A DNA stretch of 59,556 bases from an uncultured Roseburia sp. (GCA_910577925.1 CAJTOI010000021.1:1-59556), one strand, 5' to 3'. Shown: positions 34,177-43,948, numbered from the stretch's first letter. Translations and numbers: made by a program. The notes: a model not told the origin generated them from the letters alone.

Positions 34177-35256
34177 TTACACTTTTGTAAGATTGCTGTT
34201 CTTTTGAAATAAAATCGATACCTGCGTTCCCCTGCCCTCCTCGGATGAAATCGACAGCACATGTCCCAGCTTTTTTAAAATCCGGCTGCACAGATACAGG
34301 CCGATTCCCGTCGAGCTCTTGTCCGCGTGACCGTTGTAGCCGGTGTAGCCCTTTTCGCAGATACGCGGCAAATCCTCCGCGCGGATGCCGATTCCCGTAT
34401 CCGCAATCACAAGGCGCCATTCCCCGTCGCCATCTTCTCCGTCCGGTGCAGGTATGCGCTCCGCCCGAATCGAAATGCTTCCCCCCGGCGTATACTTAAT
34501 CGCGTTCGACAAAATCTGCTCGACCACAAATTCCATCCATTTCTCATCGGAGAGCACAACCGCATCCGCCGCCTCAAAATCAAGGCGTATCTTCCTGCTC
34601 ACAAACTGTCTCGCATACTTGTGGACTGCCTCGCGTATCACGTCATCGAGACATATTCTCTCAAACACAAAATCGGTGCTCTCGGAGTCCAACCGCAGGT
34701 ACTGCAGTGCCATCCCGACATACTGCTCAATGTAAAACAGCTCCGCAAGCTCCTCATCCGCCGCTCCCTCACTGTTTTTTGCCTGAAGGAGCAGCCGCAG
34801 CGCAGCGATCGGCGTCTTAATCTGGTGCACCCACATGCCGTAGTATTCCTTCATTTCGCGCCGCCGCTTCAGCTCTTCATTTCTCCGCTCCCGTCCCGCG
34901 CGAAGCAGGCTTCGCAGCAAATCCTGATATGCAGACTCCATCGCATCGCCGCCGGACACCGCAAGCTCCGACAGCAGCTCCGCACAGCCCAGCTCCAACT
35001 CCTGATATCCCGGCTGCTCCTCCCCCGGCTGTGCAGATTCCCGTCTCTTGTGCAGCATCCGGTAACGCGCACACCACCGCCACGCATCTGCCGCCAGAAA
35101 TACCGCCGCCACGAAAAACAGCAGGGATATCCCGTAAAAAATTTCCCGTGCAGGCACGGCGTTCAGCGCCAGCACCGCAGTCATAACCGCTGCAAAACAG
35201 ACAAACAAGACCGTCTCCGCCAACCGTTTTTTCATATATGCAGCAAATACGCTCAT
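34177..35256 (-). CDS. Intramembrane-sensing histidine kinase (BceS-like)
   Basis: A 359-residue kinase with two closely spaced N-terminal helices (residues 13-31 and 40-58) and almost no extracellular loop, the mark of BceS-type kinases that sense through the partner transporter. His144 lies in MWVHQIKTPI. The ATPase domain has NAIKYTP (N box), DTGIGI (G1) and TGIGLYLC (G2). Its start overlaps the response regulator's stop by 4 bp. Confidence 0.9.
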   Translation of the reverse strand: MSVFAAYMKKRLAETVLFVCFAAVMTAVLALNAVPAREIFYGISLLFFVAAVFLAADAWRWCARYRMLHKRRESAQPGEEQPGYQELELGCAELLSELAVSGGDAMESAYQDLLRSLLRAGRERRNEELKRRREMKEYYGMWVHQIKTPIAALRLLLQAKNSEGAADEELAELFYIEQYVGMALQYLRLDSESTDFVFERICLDDVIREAVHKYARQFVSRKIRLDFEAADAVVLSDEKWMEFVVEQILSNAIKYTPGGSISIRAERIPAPDGEDGDGEWRLVIADTGIGIRAEDLPRICEKGYTGYNGHADKSSTGIGLYLCSRILKKLGHVLSISSEEGRGTQVSILFQKNSNLTKV

Positions 35257-35924
35257 CCCAGTCGATACCCGATTCCCTTCTTTGTAATAATGTAATCCGT
35301 CAGCCCGATTCTCTCAAGTTTCTTGCGCAGGCGCCCCACGTTGACGGACAGTGTATTTTCGTCTACGTAGCTGTCACTCTCCCACAGCTTTGTCATCAGC
35401 GTATCCCTCGTCACAACCCGCTGTTTATTTTCCATGAGCACCTGCAGAATCCGAAGCTCGTTTTTCGTCAGCTCCACCTTCTCTTCCCGATAAAGCAGCG
35501 TGGCCTCGGTAAGATTTAAAATCGCTCCCCGGTGCTCCGCCACGGCGCTCTGTCCGGTAAAATCATAGGTTCTGCGCAGCATCGCCTGAATCTTGACCGC
35601 CAGCACGTCGAGGTCAAAGGGTTTCGCAATAAAATCGTCCCCGCCCATATTCACCGCAAGCACAATATTCATATTGTCCGCCGCAGACGAGACAAAAATG
35701 ACAGGGACTTTCGACACTTTCCGAATCTCACTGCACCAGTGGTAGCCGTTAAAAAGCGGAAGTTTCACATCCATGAGCACCAGCTGCGGCGAAAAATCCA
35801 CAAACGTGCCGAGGACATCCGCGAAATCCGCCGCGCAGCAAACGTTATAATCCCAGCTCTCCAGATGCTGCTTTATACTTCTCGCTATAATCTCATCATC
35901 TTCCACAACCAAAATACGATACAT
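35253..35924 (-). CDS. OmpR-family response regulator (BceR-like)
   Basis: A 223-residue regulator. The receiver domain has the acidic pair in VVEDDEII, phosphoacceptor Asp in LVLMDVKLPL (about residue 52), FVSSA and the lysine in FIAKPFDLD. The C-terminal winged helix contains LTKNELRILQVL and ESDSYVDENTLSVNVGRLRKK. The start at 35924 follows AGGTGGAAGGAA. It lies 25 bp after the coiled-coil permease gene, so both ABC systems and the two-component pair are probably one transcriptional neighbourhood. Confidence 0.92.
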   Translation of the reverse strand: MYRILVVEDDEIIARSIKQHLESWDYNVCCAADFADVLGTFVDFSPQLVLMDVKLPLFNGYHWCSEIRKVSKVPVIFVSSAADNMNIVLAVNMGGDDFIAKPFDLDVLAVKIQAMLRRTYDFTGQSAVAEHRGAILNLTEATLLYREEKVELTKNELRILQVLMENKQRVVTRDTLMTKLWESDSYVDENTLSVNVGRLRKKLERIGLTDYIITKKGIGYRLG

Positions 35925-35949
35925 TTCCTTCCACCTCTGTCCATACGCT

Positions 35950-38900
35950 TTATTCCACACTCTTTAACGCCTCCACCGGATCAATCGCATCCAGCGAGCG
36001 ATCTGTGATCACATTTACAAGCAGCGCAAAGCCAAACGACAGCAGAGACGCCGTCAGATAGCTTTTGGGGTGAAGCGATACCTCCAGATACATCGCCGGC
36101 ATATTGAGGATATAAGTCAGTGTCTGCGCAAACAAATACCCGAGCGGATTTCCGAGCAGAATGCCGATTGCCGTCAGAATCAACGTCTCTTTGTTGACGT
36201 ACAGGTGCACCTCCCTGTCGTAAAATCCGAGTACCTTTATCGTTGCAAGCTCCCTGCCCCGCTCCGATATGTTCGTCGTCGCCAGCGTGAACAGCACGAC
36301 CGCGGCCAGACTGGCCGCCATAATAATTACAATATACACAACCATATTGATGAGCGCAAATGCGCCGGAAAACTCCTCCCGGAGCTTCTCCGTGCTGACG
36401 CTCGAGAGCACCTCCTCATTCTCTCCGAGTGCATCCGCATAGGCAATCTGGTCGGCACACGCATCCGAGAGGTTGATCAGCACACCGTTCGGCTCGTATT
36501 CTCCGAACAGCTTTTCGTACGTCGTTTGGGTCATATAAATATTGTTCCCAAGATAATTTTTTACCACCCGCGTAACTTCGGTCTGGGCCTGCTGCAGATT
36601 CAGTCTCTGCAGAAAAATCCCGGTCCCCTCCTGCAGATCCAGAATATTCGCCGCATTCTGGGTGACTATAATCTCCCCCGGAAGAAGGGCTGCATCGGTA
36701 TAATCCAGATGATAGAGCCGCACATACCCGGAGAAATCCGCCTCGTCGGGAACTACAAAAAGCTGTACCTTCTCTTCCTCGTCCGCCGCATTTTTCAGCT
36801 TCACGGACTCGACCTGCACGTTCAGATAATCGGCCACCGCCGCATCGCCGGACAGATAAGACAAAAGCTTCTCATTGTCCGCCGCCGCGCCGACCGCCAT
36901 CACATCATAGCGATACACCTGCTCATACTGCCGCGGCATCAGGCCCGTCACGGAGTCCTTAACCGCAAACCCGAACAGCAGCAGCGCCATACATCCCATG
37001 ATACCGAAAATCGTCATCAGCAGTCTCTTTTTATAGCGGAACAGGTTCCGGGCCGTCACTTTATTCAGAAAAGACATCCGATTCCAAAGGGGCCTGATAT
37101 GCTCGAGAAAGACACGGGAGCCGGCCCTGGGCGCCTTCGGGCGCATCAGCACCGCGGGCATATGAGACAGTTCCGCCTCGCAGGCAGCCGCGGTCGCCGC
37201 CGCAATTCCCCCGACAAAGAGAACCGCACCGCCGATTCCGTATACCGCGTCAAACTGCAGCGCATATTCCGGAATCAGATACATCGTCTGAAAAATGACA
37301 AATAAAATTCTCGGCAGCACGATAAATCCGCCCACATCTCCGAGGACACTCCCCGCCAGACTTGCCATAAGCGCATATACCATATACTTTCCGCGGATTT
37401 CGTGATCCGTAAAGCCGAGCGCCTTATAGGTTCCGATTAATCCCCGATCCTCCTCTACCATGCGGGTGATGGTCGTAAGGCTGATTAAGATGGCGACAAT
37501 AAAAAACACGATCGGAAACACTGTCCCCAGCGCTTCGATGGATTTGGCGTCGCTCTCCACATTTGCATAGCCGCTTAAGGAGGTTCGGTCCTGCACATAC
37601 CACTGGGTCATATCGATGTCCTCGATTTCTTTTCTGGCATCCCCAAGCTCCTCGTAAGCCTCCGCTTTTCCCTCCTCGTAATCGTCTTTCCCCTCGGCGA
37701 GCTCCGCCTCTCCGTCCGCAAGCTTTTCCCGGTTCTCGGCGAGCTCGGCTCTCGCATCCGCAAGTTCCCGCCTGACATCCGCCTCCTGTTTTACAAGTTC
37801 TTCCTCCGCTTCTTTAAGCTTTTCCTCATTATAGCGGATTGCTCCCTCGCCTGCTTCCAGCTGTCTCTTTCCGTAGGAAAGCTCCGCCTCACTGTCCGCA
37901 ATCTGCTGCCATGCGGCCGCAAACTGTTCCGCCGCTGCGGCTTCCTGTGCATTCAGCTCGGCCCTCTGCCGCTCAATATCCCGCTCTGTGCCGATTACCT
38001 GCGCCAGTCCGGCGGCCAGCAGATCAATCTGTGTCATATCCGTCCCCGGCGGCAGCATCGCGGCAAACGCTTCCCGCGCCTCCGCTTCTCCCTGCTGCCC
38101 TGCCAGCGCCTGCACATACAGATCCCACTGTACGGCCGGCCAGTATTCCCCGAACGCCGCGGCCACATATCCGACCTGCTCATCCAGCTGCCTGTGCGCC
38201 TCCAGCGCCTGCTCGTTCCCGCTGTTTATCTGTTCTCTGGCCCGCGCAAACTCCCATTCTGCCGTCTGTTCGCTTTTTGTGAGCTCCTCTCTGGCCGTCC
38301 GAAGCTGTCCTTCTCCCTCTTCTAACTTCCTGCACGACTCCTCAAGCTCGCTTTTCCCCTTGTTCAGTTCCTCTCTGGCATCCGCAAGCTTGCTGCGCGC
38401 ATCCGCAAGCTTCTCTTCGGCCTCCCGTTCGGCATCCGCAAGCTCCCGTTCACCGTCCGCAAGCTTCTCCCTGCCGTCCGCAAGTTCTTCCTCGGCATCC
38501 GCAAGCTCTCTGCGCGCATCCGCAAGCTCTTCCTCCACCTCGGCCTCGGCATCCGCAAACTCCTCCCAGGCTTCTCCCGTCACTTCGTCATACCGCGCAC
38601 GTTCCCGCTGTTCTTTCATCTCCGCCTCAATCATGCCGGTCACACGGCCCGCAAGCGCCTCGTATTCGTCGGAATAGCAGTGCATCTTGCGCGCTCCGGC
38701 GAGCGTCAGGTAAACCGAAGTATAGATCTCGCTGTCCACCGCTTCCGGCACGACAAAAAACGCATATTCATCCGTCGTGGATGTGCGGAATACCACCGCA
38801 CCCTCGGCATTGTTAATATCCCTCGGGTCAAGCACGACCGCGGTAATCCGGTATTTTGTATTTACAAAGACCGGGTCTTCTTCCTCATCCGAATCCTCCG

Positions 38901-39354
38901 AAATCGTAATCACGTCACCGATCCCGCATCCCGCGTCCGCGGTGAACACTTCTGTCACGGCAATCTCATCCGCCTGCTCCGGCAGCCTTCCCTCGATAAG
39001 AAGGGGCCGGTTCATCCCCTGCTGCCGGAACGTAGAGACGGAGGCGCCGTAGCTTTTGTCGCGGACGACGGTGGAAACCTTCGCGCTGTACGCCCCTTCC
39101 GCTTCCTCCACTTCCGAAAGCCGTGCAAGCGCTTCCACATCCTCATCCGTCAGCCCCAGCGTAGACACCACCTGTATATCAAACAGATTCTGACCGTCTA
39201 AAAAGCAATCCGTCGAATAGCGCAGGTCCACACAGCCCGCCTTAAGCCCGGTCAGCATCGTCACGCCCAGCGCCGTAATCAGCATAATCGCAAAAAAACG
39301 CTTCTTTCCCATCCAGATCGAGCGCCGTATATCCTTATTGTAAGCTTTTCTCAT
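35950..39354 (-). CDS. FtsX-family permease with giant extracellular coiled coil
   Basis: A 1134-residue permease, far longer than the usual 650-850. After the first helix (about residues 18-40) a long extracellular part contains roughly 350 residues (about 255-610) of almost unbroken coiled coil built from repeats such as ELADAEEELADGREKLADGE. Three FtsX helices follow (near LTTITRMVEEDRG), then a second extracellular domain and three terminal helices near the second FtsX block. This resembles long MacB/YknZ-like permeases that span the wall. The start at 39354 follows CGGGAGGAAGGCAG. Its ATPase is encoded immediately upstream. Confidence 0.88.
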   Translation of the reverse strand: MRKAYNKDIRRSIWMGKKRFFAIMLITALGVTMLTGLKAGCVDLRYSTDCFLDGQNLFDIQVVSTLGLTDEDVEALARLSEVEEAEGAYSAKVSTVVRDKSYGASVSTFRQQGMNRPLLIEGRLPEQADEIAVTEVFTADAGCGIGDVITISEDSDEEEDPVFVNTKYRITAVVLDPRDINNAEGAVVFRTSTTDEYAFFVVPEAVDSEIYTSVYLTLAGARKMHCYSDEYEALAGRVTGMIEAEMKEQRERARYDEVTGEAWEEFADAEAEVEEELADARRELADAEEELADGREKLADGERELADAEREAEEKLADARSKLADAREELNKGKSELEESCRKLEEGEGQLRTAREELTKSEQTAEWEFARAREQINSGNEQALEAHRQLDEQVGYVAAAFGEYWPAVQWDLYVQALAGQQGEAEAREAFAAMLPPGTDMTQIDLLAAGLAQVIGTERDIERQRAELNAQEAAAAEQFAAAWQQIADSEAELSYGKRQLEAGEGAIRYNEEKLKEAEEELVKQEADVRRELADARAELAENREKLADGEAELAEGKDDYEEGKAEAYEELGDARKEIEDIDMTQWYVQDRTSLSGYANVESDAKSIEALGTVFPIVFFIVAILISLTTITRMVEEDRGLIGTYKALGFTDHEIRGKYMVYALMASLAGSVLGDVGGFIVLPRILFVIFQTMYLIPEYALQFDAVYGIGGAVLFVGGIAAATAAACEAELSHMPAVLMRPKAPRAGSRVFLEHIRPLWNRMSFLNKVTARNLFRYKKRLLMTIFGIMGCMALLLFGFAVKDSVTGLMPRQYEQVYRYDVMAVGAAADNEKLLSYLSGDAAVADYLNVQVESVKLKNAADEEEKVQLFVVPDEADFSGYVRLYHLDYTDAALLPGEIIVTQNAANILDLQEGTGIFLQRLNLQQAQTEVTRVVKNYLGNNIYMTQTTYEKLFGEYEPNGVLINLSDACADQIAYADALGENEEVLSSVSTEKLREEFSGAFALINMVVYIVIIMAASLAAVVLFTLATTNISERGRELATIKVLGFYDREVHLYVNKETLILTAIGILLGNPLGYLFAQTLTYILNMPAMYLEVSLHPKSYLTASLLSFGFALLVNVITDRSLDAIDPVEALKSVE

Positions 39355-39370
39355 CTGCCTTCCTCCCGGT

Positions 39371-40072
39371 CTACCACTCAATCTCAGCAATCGGAACCGG
39401 ATGCGGATTGCAGGTCATCTCCGTGACCTCTCCGCTCCTAAAGCGAATCAGGCGGTCCGCCATCGGCGCAATCGCGGAATTGTGCGTAATCAGCAGCACC
39501 GTGATTCCCTCCTTTCGGCAGGTGTCCTGCAACAGCTGCAGAATCTGCTTTCCGGTATTGTAATCGAGCGCTCCCGTGGGCTCGTCGCACAGCAGCAGCT
39601 TCGGATTCTTCGCCAGCGCTCTCGCAATCGACACCCGCTGCTGCTCGCCTCCGGACAGCTGCGCCGGAAAATTGTTTTTGCGCGCACCAAGCCCCACTTT
39701 GTCGAGCGTCTCTCCCGCGTCCAGAGAATCGCGGCACACCTGAGCCGCCAGTTCCACATTCTCAAGCGCCGTCAGATTCGGCACCAGATTGTAAAACTGA
39801 AACACAAACCCGATATCCGTGCGGCGGTAGCCCACCAGCTTTTTCTTGTTATAGGCCGTAATATCCTTTCCGTCCACGCGGATTTGTCCGCCGGTGGCCA
39901 CATCCATCCCGCCTAAGATATTCAGCGCCGTGGTCTTGCCTGCGCCAGAAGAGCCGAGGATCACCGCAAGCTCGCCTTTCTCCACCACAAAGCTCGCATC
40001 GTCGAGCGCTTTGATGGACGTCTCGCCCGTGATATATTCCTTTGTGATGTGATTGAATTCTATATATGACAT
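39371..40072 (-). CDS. ABC ATPase partner of the coiled-coil permease
   Basis: A 233-residue ATPase. Walker A GSSGAGKTT (about residue 40), LSGGEQQRVSIARAL signature, Walker B LLLCDEPTGALD. It belongs to the LolD/MacB type. The start MSYIEFNHITKEY at 40072 follows AAGGAGAACGAC. It precedes the permease gene with a 16-bp gap and forms the first gene of the cluster, under the promoter at 40131-40160. Confidence 0.9.
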   Translation of the reverse strand: MSYIEFNHITKEYITGETSIKALDDASFVVEKGELAVILGSSGAGKTTALNILGGMDVATGGQIRVDGKDITAYNKKKLVGYRRTDIGFVFQFYNLVPNLTALENVELAAQVCRDSLDAGETLDKVGLGARKNNFPAQLSGGEQQRVSIARALAKNPKLLLCDEPTGALDYNTGKQILQLLQDTCRKEGITVLLITHNSAIAPMADRLIRFRSGEVTEMTCNPHPVPIAEIEW

Positions 40073-40130
40073 AGCGTCGTTCTCCTTTGCATGCAGCAAT
40101 AATCCGAAAATAACCGAATGATATACCCTA

Positions 40131-40160
40131 AGTATACCGCAAACTTTTGCAGGTCCGCAA
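40131..40160 (-). promoter_or_regulatory. Promoter of the ABC/two-component cluster
   Basis: On the minus strand TTGCGG (40155-40160) and TATACT (40131-40136) are 18 bp apart, about 60 bp before the ATPase start. Confidence 0.6.
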
Positions 40161-40185
40161 TCGGTATCATGTAAAAATTAATACG

Positions 40186-40221
40186 CAAAAACAGCACGCC
40201 GATATACAGCGCGCTGCTTTT
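40186..40221 (-). terminator. Terminator of the pst-pho operon
   Basis: On the minus strand AAAAGCAGCGCGC and GCGTGCTGTTTTT pair around TGTATATCG directly after the phoR stop. Confidence 0.75.
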
Positions 40222-41877
40222 CTATCTTGGAAGTGTGACAGTCATTTCCGTGCCTTTCCCGACAATACTTTTTATCTCGATTTCCGCATTATGGATTTTC
40301 ACGGCATGTTTTACAATGGAAAGGCCCAGCCCGGTTCCTCCTACCGCCCTCGAATGGCTTTTATCTACCCGATAGAACCTCTCAAAAATGCGCTCCTGAT
40401 GCTCGGGGGCAATCCCTATCCCCGTGTCCCGGACAGACAGCGCAATTGCGGCGCCTTTCTCCTCTATACAAACGGCTGCCGTTCCGTTTTCGCGATTATA
40501 TTTGATCGCATTGTCGCAGAGGTTATAAATCATACCGTATAGAAGCCGCGCGATACCGTTACAGGACGCGCGGACACCGGTAAGTTCCAATGTGACGCCG
40601 GCTGCGTCTGCCTCCGCCTCCAAACTCTGCATCGCTTTTTCTGCCAGTTCATAAATGTCTACCGCCTCACGCTCCATATCCCTTCCGCCCTCATCGAGGC
40701 GGGAAAGGCTGATAATGTCTTCCACAAGCCGTATCATGCGCTGCGCCTCGCCATAAATCTTTTCGGCAAAAGGCAGCCTGTCGCTCTCTTTCACCATATC
40801 GTTTTTCAGAAGTTCCGCGTAACCCGAAATAGCGTGCAGCGGCGTTTTCAGCTCATGAGAAACATTTGCGGTAAATTCACGGCGTATCTGTTCCGCCTGT
40901 TCTTTTTCCGTCACATTGAAAAAGAACAGCGCAGCTCCTTTCACGGCGTTTTCGGACGTAATCGGATTGGCGTCAACCTGATAACTTGCCTCCTGCAGCG
41001 GAATGATTCTTTGTCCCCGCTCCCCCCGCAGAGCATTTGAGAGGATTTCCTGCAGCTCAAGATTTCGATTCACGGACAGCATATCCGCGCCGATGCAGTC
41101 CTCCCCGACCTCCAAAAGCTTTTCTGCGGCGGGATTGATACTGATAATTTTCCCCTTAGGATTCAGGAGAATCATTCCCTCGTTCATGCTCCCGATAATG
41201 GTATTTAATTCATCCGCCTTTTGGATCAGCTCTGCTTTCTGCCTGCGCAGCTGTCTCTGCTGACTGTCAATGCGCCGCAGAAACGGCGAGAGCTCGTCAT
41301 ATCCCTCATTGGACAGCGGATTGTCAAGGTCAATCTCATTTAACGGCTTTACAATCTTTTTTGAAACCCGGACCGCCAGCACAATCGACAAGACAACCGC
41401 CGCCGCAAAAACAATGCAGACAGGCTGCGCCATGCCCAAAAGGAGCGTCAGAACGGTATTCTGAGGAATGGAGAGCCGGAGTACCGTGCCGTCCCCGAGC
41501 GCCTGCGCGGAATACAGCGAGCGCTCAAACAGCGTCACGGAATACCGTCTGCTCTCTCCGTAGCCCTTGGAAAGGGCCTCCCTCACCTCTTCCCGCTCCA
41601 GATGATTTTCCATCTCTGCGCTGTCAGACACGCTGTCATAAAGAACTTTTCCGTCAGCATCGATCCAGGTGATGCGGAAATTTACGGCCTCAAAATCGCG
41701 GAAATATTCCATCCCCACGTTCGCGACGCCCTGCGCGGCAAGATTGGTCTGCATTTTAAGCTGGGCCTGCTGCACATTCGAAAAATATTCATACAGCGCA
41801 CCCATAATCAAAATGACAGACGCTAAAAAAACGGTAAGTGCAACCAGACAGATCGAGCGAAAAATACGTTTTATCAT
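40222..41877 (-). CDS. phoR: Phosphate regulon sensor histidine kinase PhoR
   Basis: A 551-residue kinase with two transmembrane helices (residues 9-29 and 148-170) around a short extracellular domain, a HAMP-like linker, a PAS domain (about 225-320), and HisKA with His341 in HELKTPLHAI. The ATPase domain carries NLCDNAIKYN, DTGIGI and GLGLSIVK. The start overlaps the phoP stop by 4 bp. It sits at the end of the pst operon; in low phosphate it phosphorylates the adjacent regulator, and the Pst transporter and PhoU hold it off when phosphate is ample. Confidence 0.92.
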   Translation of the reverse strand: MIKRIFRSICLVALTVFLASVILIMGALYEYFSNVQQAQLKMQTNLAAQGVANVGMEYFRDFEAVNFRITWIDADGKVLYDSVSDSAEMENHLEREEVREALSKGYGESRRYSVTLFERSLYSAQALGDGTVLRLSIPQNTVLTLLLGMAQPVCIVFAAAVVLSIVLAVRVSKKIVKPLNEIDLDNPLSNEGYDELSPFLRRIDSQQRQLRRQKAELIQKADELNTIIGSMNEGMILLNPKGKIISINPAAEKLLEVGEDCIGADMLSVNRNLELQEILSNALRGERGQRIIPLQEASYQVDANPITSENAVKGAALFFFNVTEKEQAEQIRREFTANVSHELKTPLHAISGYAELLKNDMVKESDRLPFAEKIYGEAQRMIRLVEDIISLSRLDEGGRDMEREAVDIYELAEKAMQSLEAEADAAGVTLELTGVRASCNGIARLLYGMIYNLCDNAIKYNRENGTAAVCIEEKGAAIALSVRDTGIGIAPEHQERIFERFYRVDKSHSRAVGGTGLGLSIVKHAVKIHNAEIEIKSIVGKGTEMTVTLPR

Positions 41878-42548
41878 TGCGCTGCCTCCATTCGATATCC
41901 AACTCCCCGCACCGTTTCAATATAACTGCCGCACGCGCCGAGCTTCGTCCGAAGCGTGCCGATGTGAACGTCCACAGTTCTCGTTTCACCCGCATAGTCT
42001 ATCCCCCATACGATTTCAAGAAGCTGATCGCGGGTAAATACACGTTCCGGATTTTCCATAAGGGTGCAAAGCAGCTTATATTCCTTTCGCGTAAGCGAAA
42101 CACGGTTCCCATTTTCAATTACCGCATAGGTTTCCAAATTTATTTCTAATTTGCCGATTTTTATCTGCTTTTCCGCCTCCGCAGGACTTGTCCGACGCAG
42201 TACCGCTCTGATGCGGGAAACCATCTCCATCATACCAAACGGTTTTGCAAGATAATCGTCGGCTCCCGAATCAAGCCCGATCACTTTGTCATACTCCGTT
42301 CCTTTGGCGGTCGCCATAATCACGGGTATCTCTTTTGTCGCAGGCTGTCGGCGGAGCTTTTTCAGTATGGATATCCCGTCTTCGTCGGGAAGCATGATAT
42401 CAAGCATAATAAGCCTGGGCGTTTCTGTCTGCAGCATATCAAAAAGAGCGCTGCCGCAGGTAAAGCCCTTTGCTTCAAACCCGGCCGAATTTAACGTGTA
42501 TATCATCAAGTCACGAATCGCGTCATCATCCTCGACACAAAAAATCAT
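41874..42548 (-). CDS. phoP: Phosphate regulon response regulator PhoP/PhoB
   Basis: A 224-residue OmpR-type regulator. Receiver acidic pair in CVEDDDAI, Asp in LIMLDIMLPD (about residue 51), ATAKGTEYD and lysine in YLAKPFGMM. The winged helix shows LTRKEYKLLCTL and TRTVDVHIGTLRTKL. It lies 12 bp downstream of phoU. It would bind direct TTTACA-type repeats such as those ahead of pstS. Confidence 0.92.
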   Translation of the reverse strand: MIFCVEDDDAIRDLMIYTLNSAGFEAKGFTCGSALFDMLQTETPRLIMLDIMLPDEDGISILKKLRRQPATKEIPVIMATAKGTEYDKVIGLDSGADDYLAKPFGMMEMVSRIRAVLRRTSPAEAEKQIKIGKLEINLETYAVIENGNRVSLTRKEYKLLCTLMENPERVFTRDQLLEIVWGIDYAGETRTVDVHIGTLRTKLGACGSYIETVRGVGYRMEAAQ

Positions 42549-42560
42549 ATCTGCTCCTTT

Positions 42561-43199
42561 CTACATCCGTGTTCCGGTAATAGAAAATAAGACCCATTCT
42601 GCAATATTGACCGCATGATCTCCGATGCGCTCAAAATATTTTGCGATCATCAAAAGGTCGATCGCATATTCACCGTCCGTTTCGGGCTTACCGAAAAGAT
42701 CAATCAGCATTTTCTTCACGTCGTCAAAAAAAGAATCCACGACGTCGTCATAGTCGATCACTGCCTTCGCCATCTGCGTATCCTTTTTCACAAAAGCATC
42801 AATGCTGTCTGTCACCATTTTAATGACCGCTACCGACATATCGTGAATGACCCGTGTGTCAGCGGCGGCACAGATATTGGCTAATGTGACAATTTCAGCG
42901 ATATCCGCAGACTGATCCCCGATTCTCGCCATATCTGTCACCATTTTCAGCGCAGACGAGACCGCTCTTAAATCCGCTGCCACGGGCTGCTGCTGCAACA
43001 GCAGCTTCAGGCACATCGTCTCAATTTCACGCTCTTTGTGTTCTATCTGTACCGAAAGATCGGGAACCCCTTTTGCAAGCGCGGGATCTCCCTCCGTCAG
43101 AGCCTTTGCGGACATTGCGATCGCCTTTTCGCAAAGCGCACCCATTGTGATTAATTCTTTGTTTAACAAATCCAGCTGTTCATCAAATCTGCGGCGCAT
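42561..43199 (-). CDS. phoU: Phosphate signalling protein PhoU
   Basis: A 212-residue helical cytoplasmic protein: two three-helix bundles beginning MRRRFDEQLDLLNKELI with metal-binding acidic clusters (ERIGDHAVNIAEW near the end, and RIGDQSADIAEI in the middle). It bridges the PstB transporter and PhoR and represses the regulon when phosphate is sufficient. The gene overlaps the pstB stop by one base. Confidence 0.95.
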   Translation of the reverse strand: MRRRFDEQLDLLNKELITMGALCEKAIAMSAKALTEGDPALAKGVPDLSVQIEHKEREIETMCLKLLLQQQPVAADLRAVSSALKMVTDMARIGDQSADIAEIVTLANICAAADTRVIHDMSVAVIKMVTDSIDAFVKKDTQMAKAVIDYDDVVDSFFDDVKKMLIDLFGKPETDGEYAIDLLMIAKYFERIGDHAVNIAEWVLFSITGTRM

Positions 43200-43948
43200 T
43201 ATCCAAACCTCCCCGTAATATAATCCTCTGTCTGCTTTTTCTGCGGCATGGAAAATAATTTTTCCGTCTCGCCGAATTCGACCATCTCCCCCAGCAGGAA
43301 AAACGCCGTCCTGTCAGAAATGCGGAGCGCCTGCTGCATATTATGCGTCACTATGACAATCGTGTAATCCTTCTTTAATTCTGCCGCAAGTTCTTCTACC
43401 TTCGCGGTGGATATCGGGTCAAGCGCGCTGGTCGGCTCATCCATCAGCAGTACCTCCGGTTCCACCGCTAACGCGCGGGCAATACAAAGTCTCTGCTGCT
43501 GGCCGCCGGACATGCCAAGCGCGGATTTTTTCAGCCTGTCTTTTACTTCGTCCCAAATTGCCGCCCTCTTTAGGGAAATTTCCACGATTTCATCCAGAGC
43601 CGCCTTAGAACGAACACCGTGGGTTCTCGGTCCGAAGGCAATATTGTCATAAATGCTCATCGGGAACGGATTCGGTTTCTGAAACACCATTCCCACACGC
43701 TTACGCAGCAGGTTCACATCCATCTCTCCGTAAATATCTTCACCGTCCAATCGAATGTTCCCGCTGATCCTGCAGTCTTCCGCCAAATCATTCATTCGAT
43801 TCAGACTTTTTAGCAATGTCGATTTTCCGCAGCCCGACGGACCGATCATCGCCGTGATTTCATGCTCCCTGAATGTCACGTTTATTCCTTTTAAAGCCTG
43901 AAAGTCGCCATAAAACAAATCCAGATTCTCAACTGTAATTTTATCCAT
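43199..43948 (-). CDS. pstB: Phosphate ABC transporter ATPase PstB
   Basis: A 249-residue ATPase: Walker A GPSGCGKST, Q-loop VFQKPNPFPMSIYDN (the Pst-specific form), signature LGMSGGQQQRLCIARAL, Walker B VLLMDEPTSALD. It overlaps pstA by 8 bp. It supplies energy for high-affinity phosphate import. Confidence 0.97.
   Translation of the reverse strand: MDKITVENLDLFYGDFQALKGINVTFREHEITAMIGPSGCGKSTLLKSLNRMNDLAEDCRISGNIRLDGEDIYGEMDVNLLRKRVGMVFQKPNPFPMSIYDNIAFGPRTHGVRSKAALDEIVEISLKRAAIWDEVKDRLKKSALGMSGGQQQRLCIARALAVEPEVLLMDEPTSALDPISTAKVEELAAELKKDYTIVIVTHNMQQALRISDRTAFFLLGEMVEFGETEKLFSMPQKKQTEDYITGRFG

Noticed and set aside
36070..37305. A 411-codon frame antisense to the coiled-coil permease
   Set aside because: Arg/His/Gln-rich antisense artefact; the minus frame has continuous FtsX helices.
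37563..38677. Short-period repeat-like DNA in the coiled-coil region
   Set aside because: The periodicity (repeated GCATCCGCAAGCTC-type blocks) comes from coding heptads, not from a CRISPR or satellite array; spacers are not unique and unit length varies.
40081..40220. Possible riboswitch ahead of the ABC cluster
   Set aside because: The sequence is explained by the phoR terminator and a promoter; there is no conserved aptamer motif or long leader.
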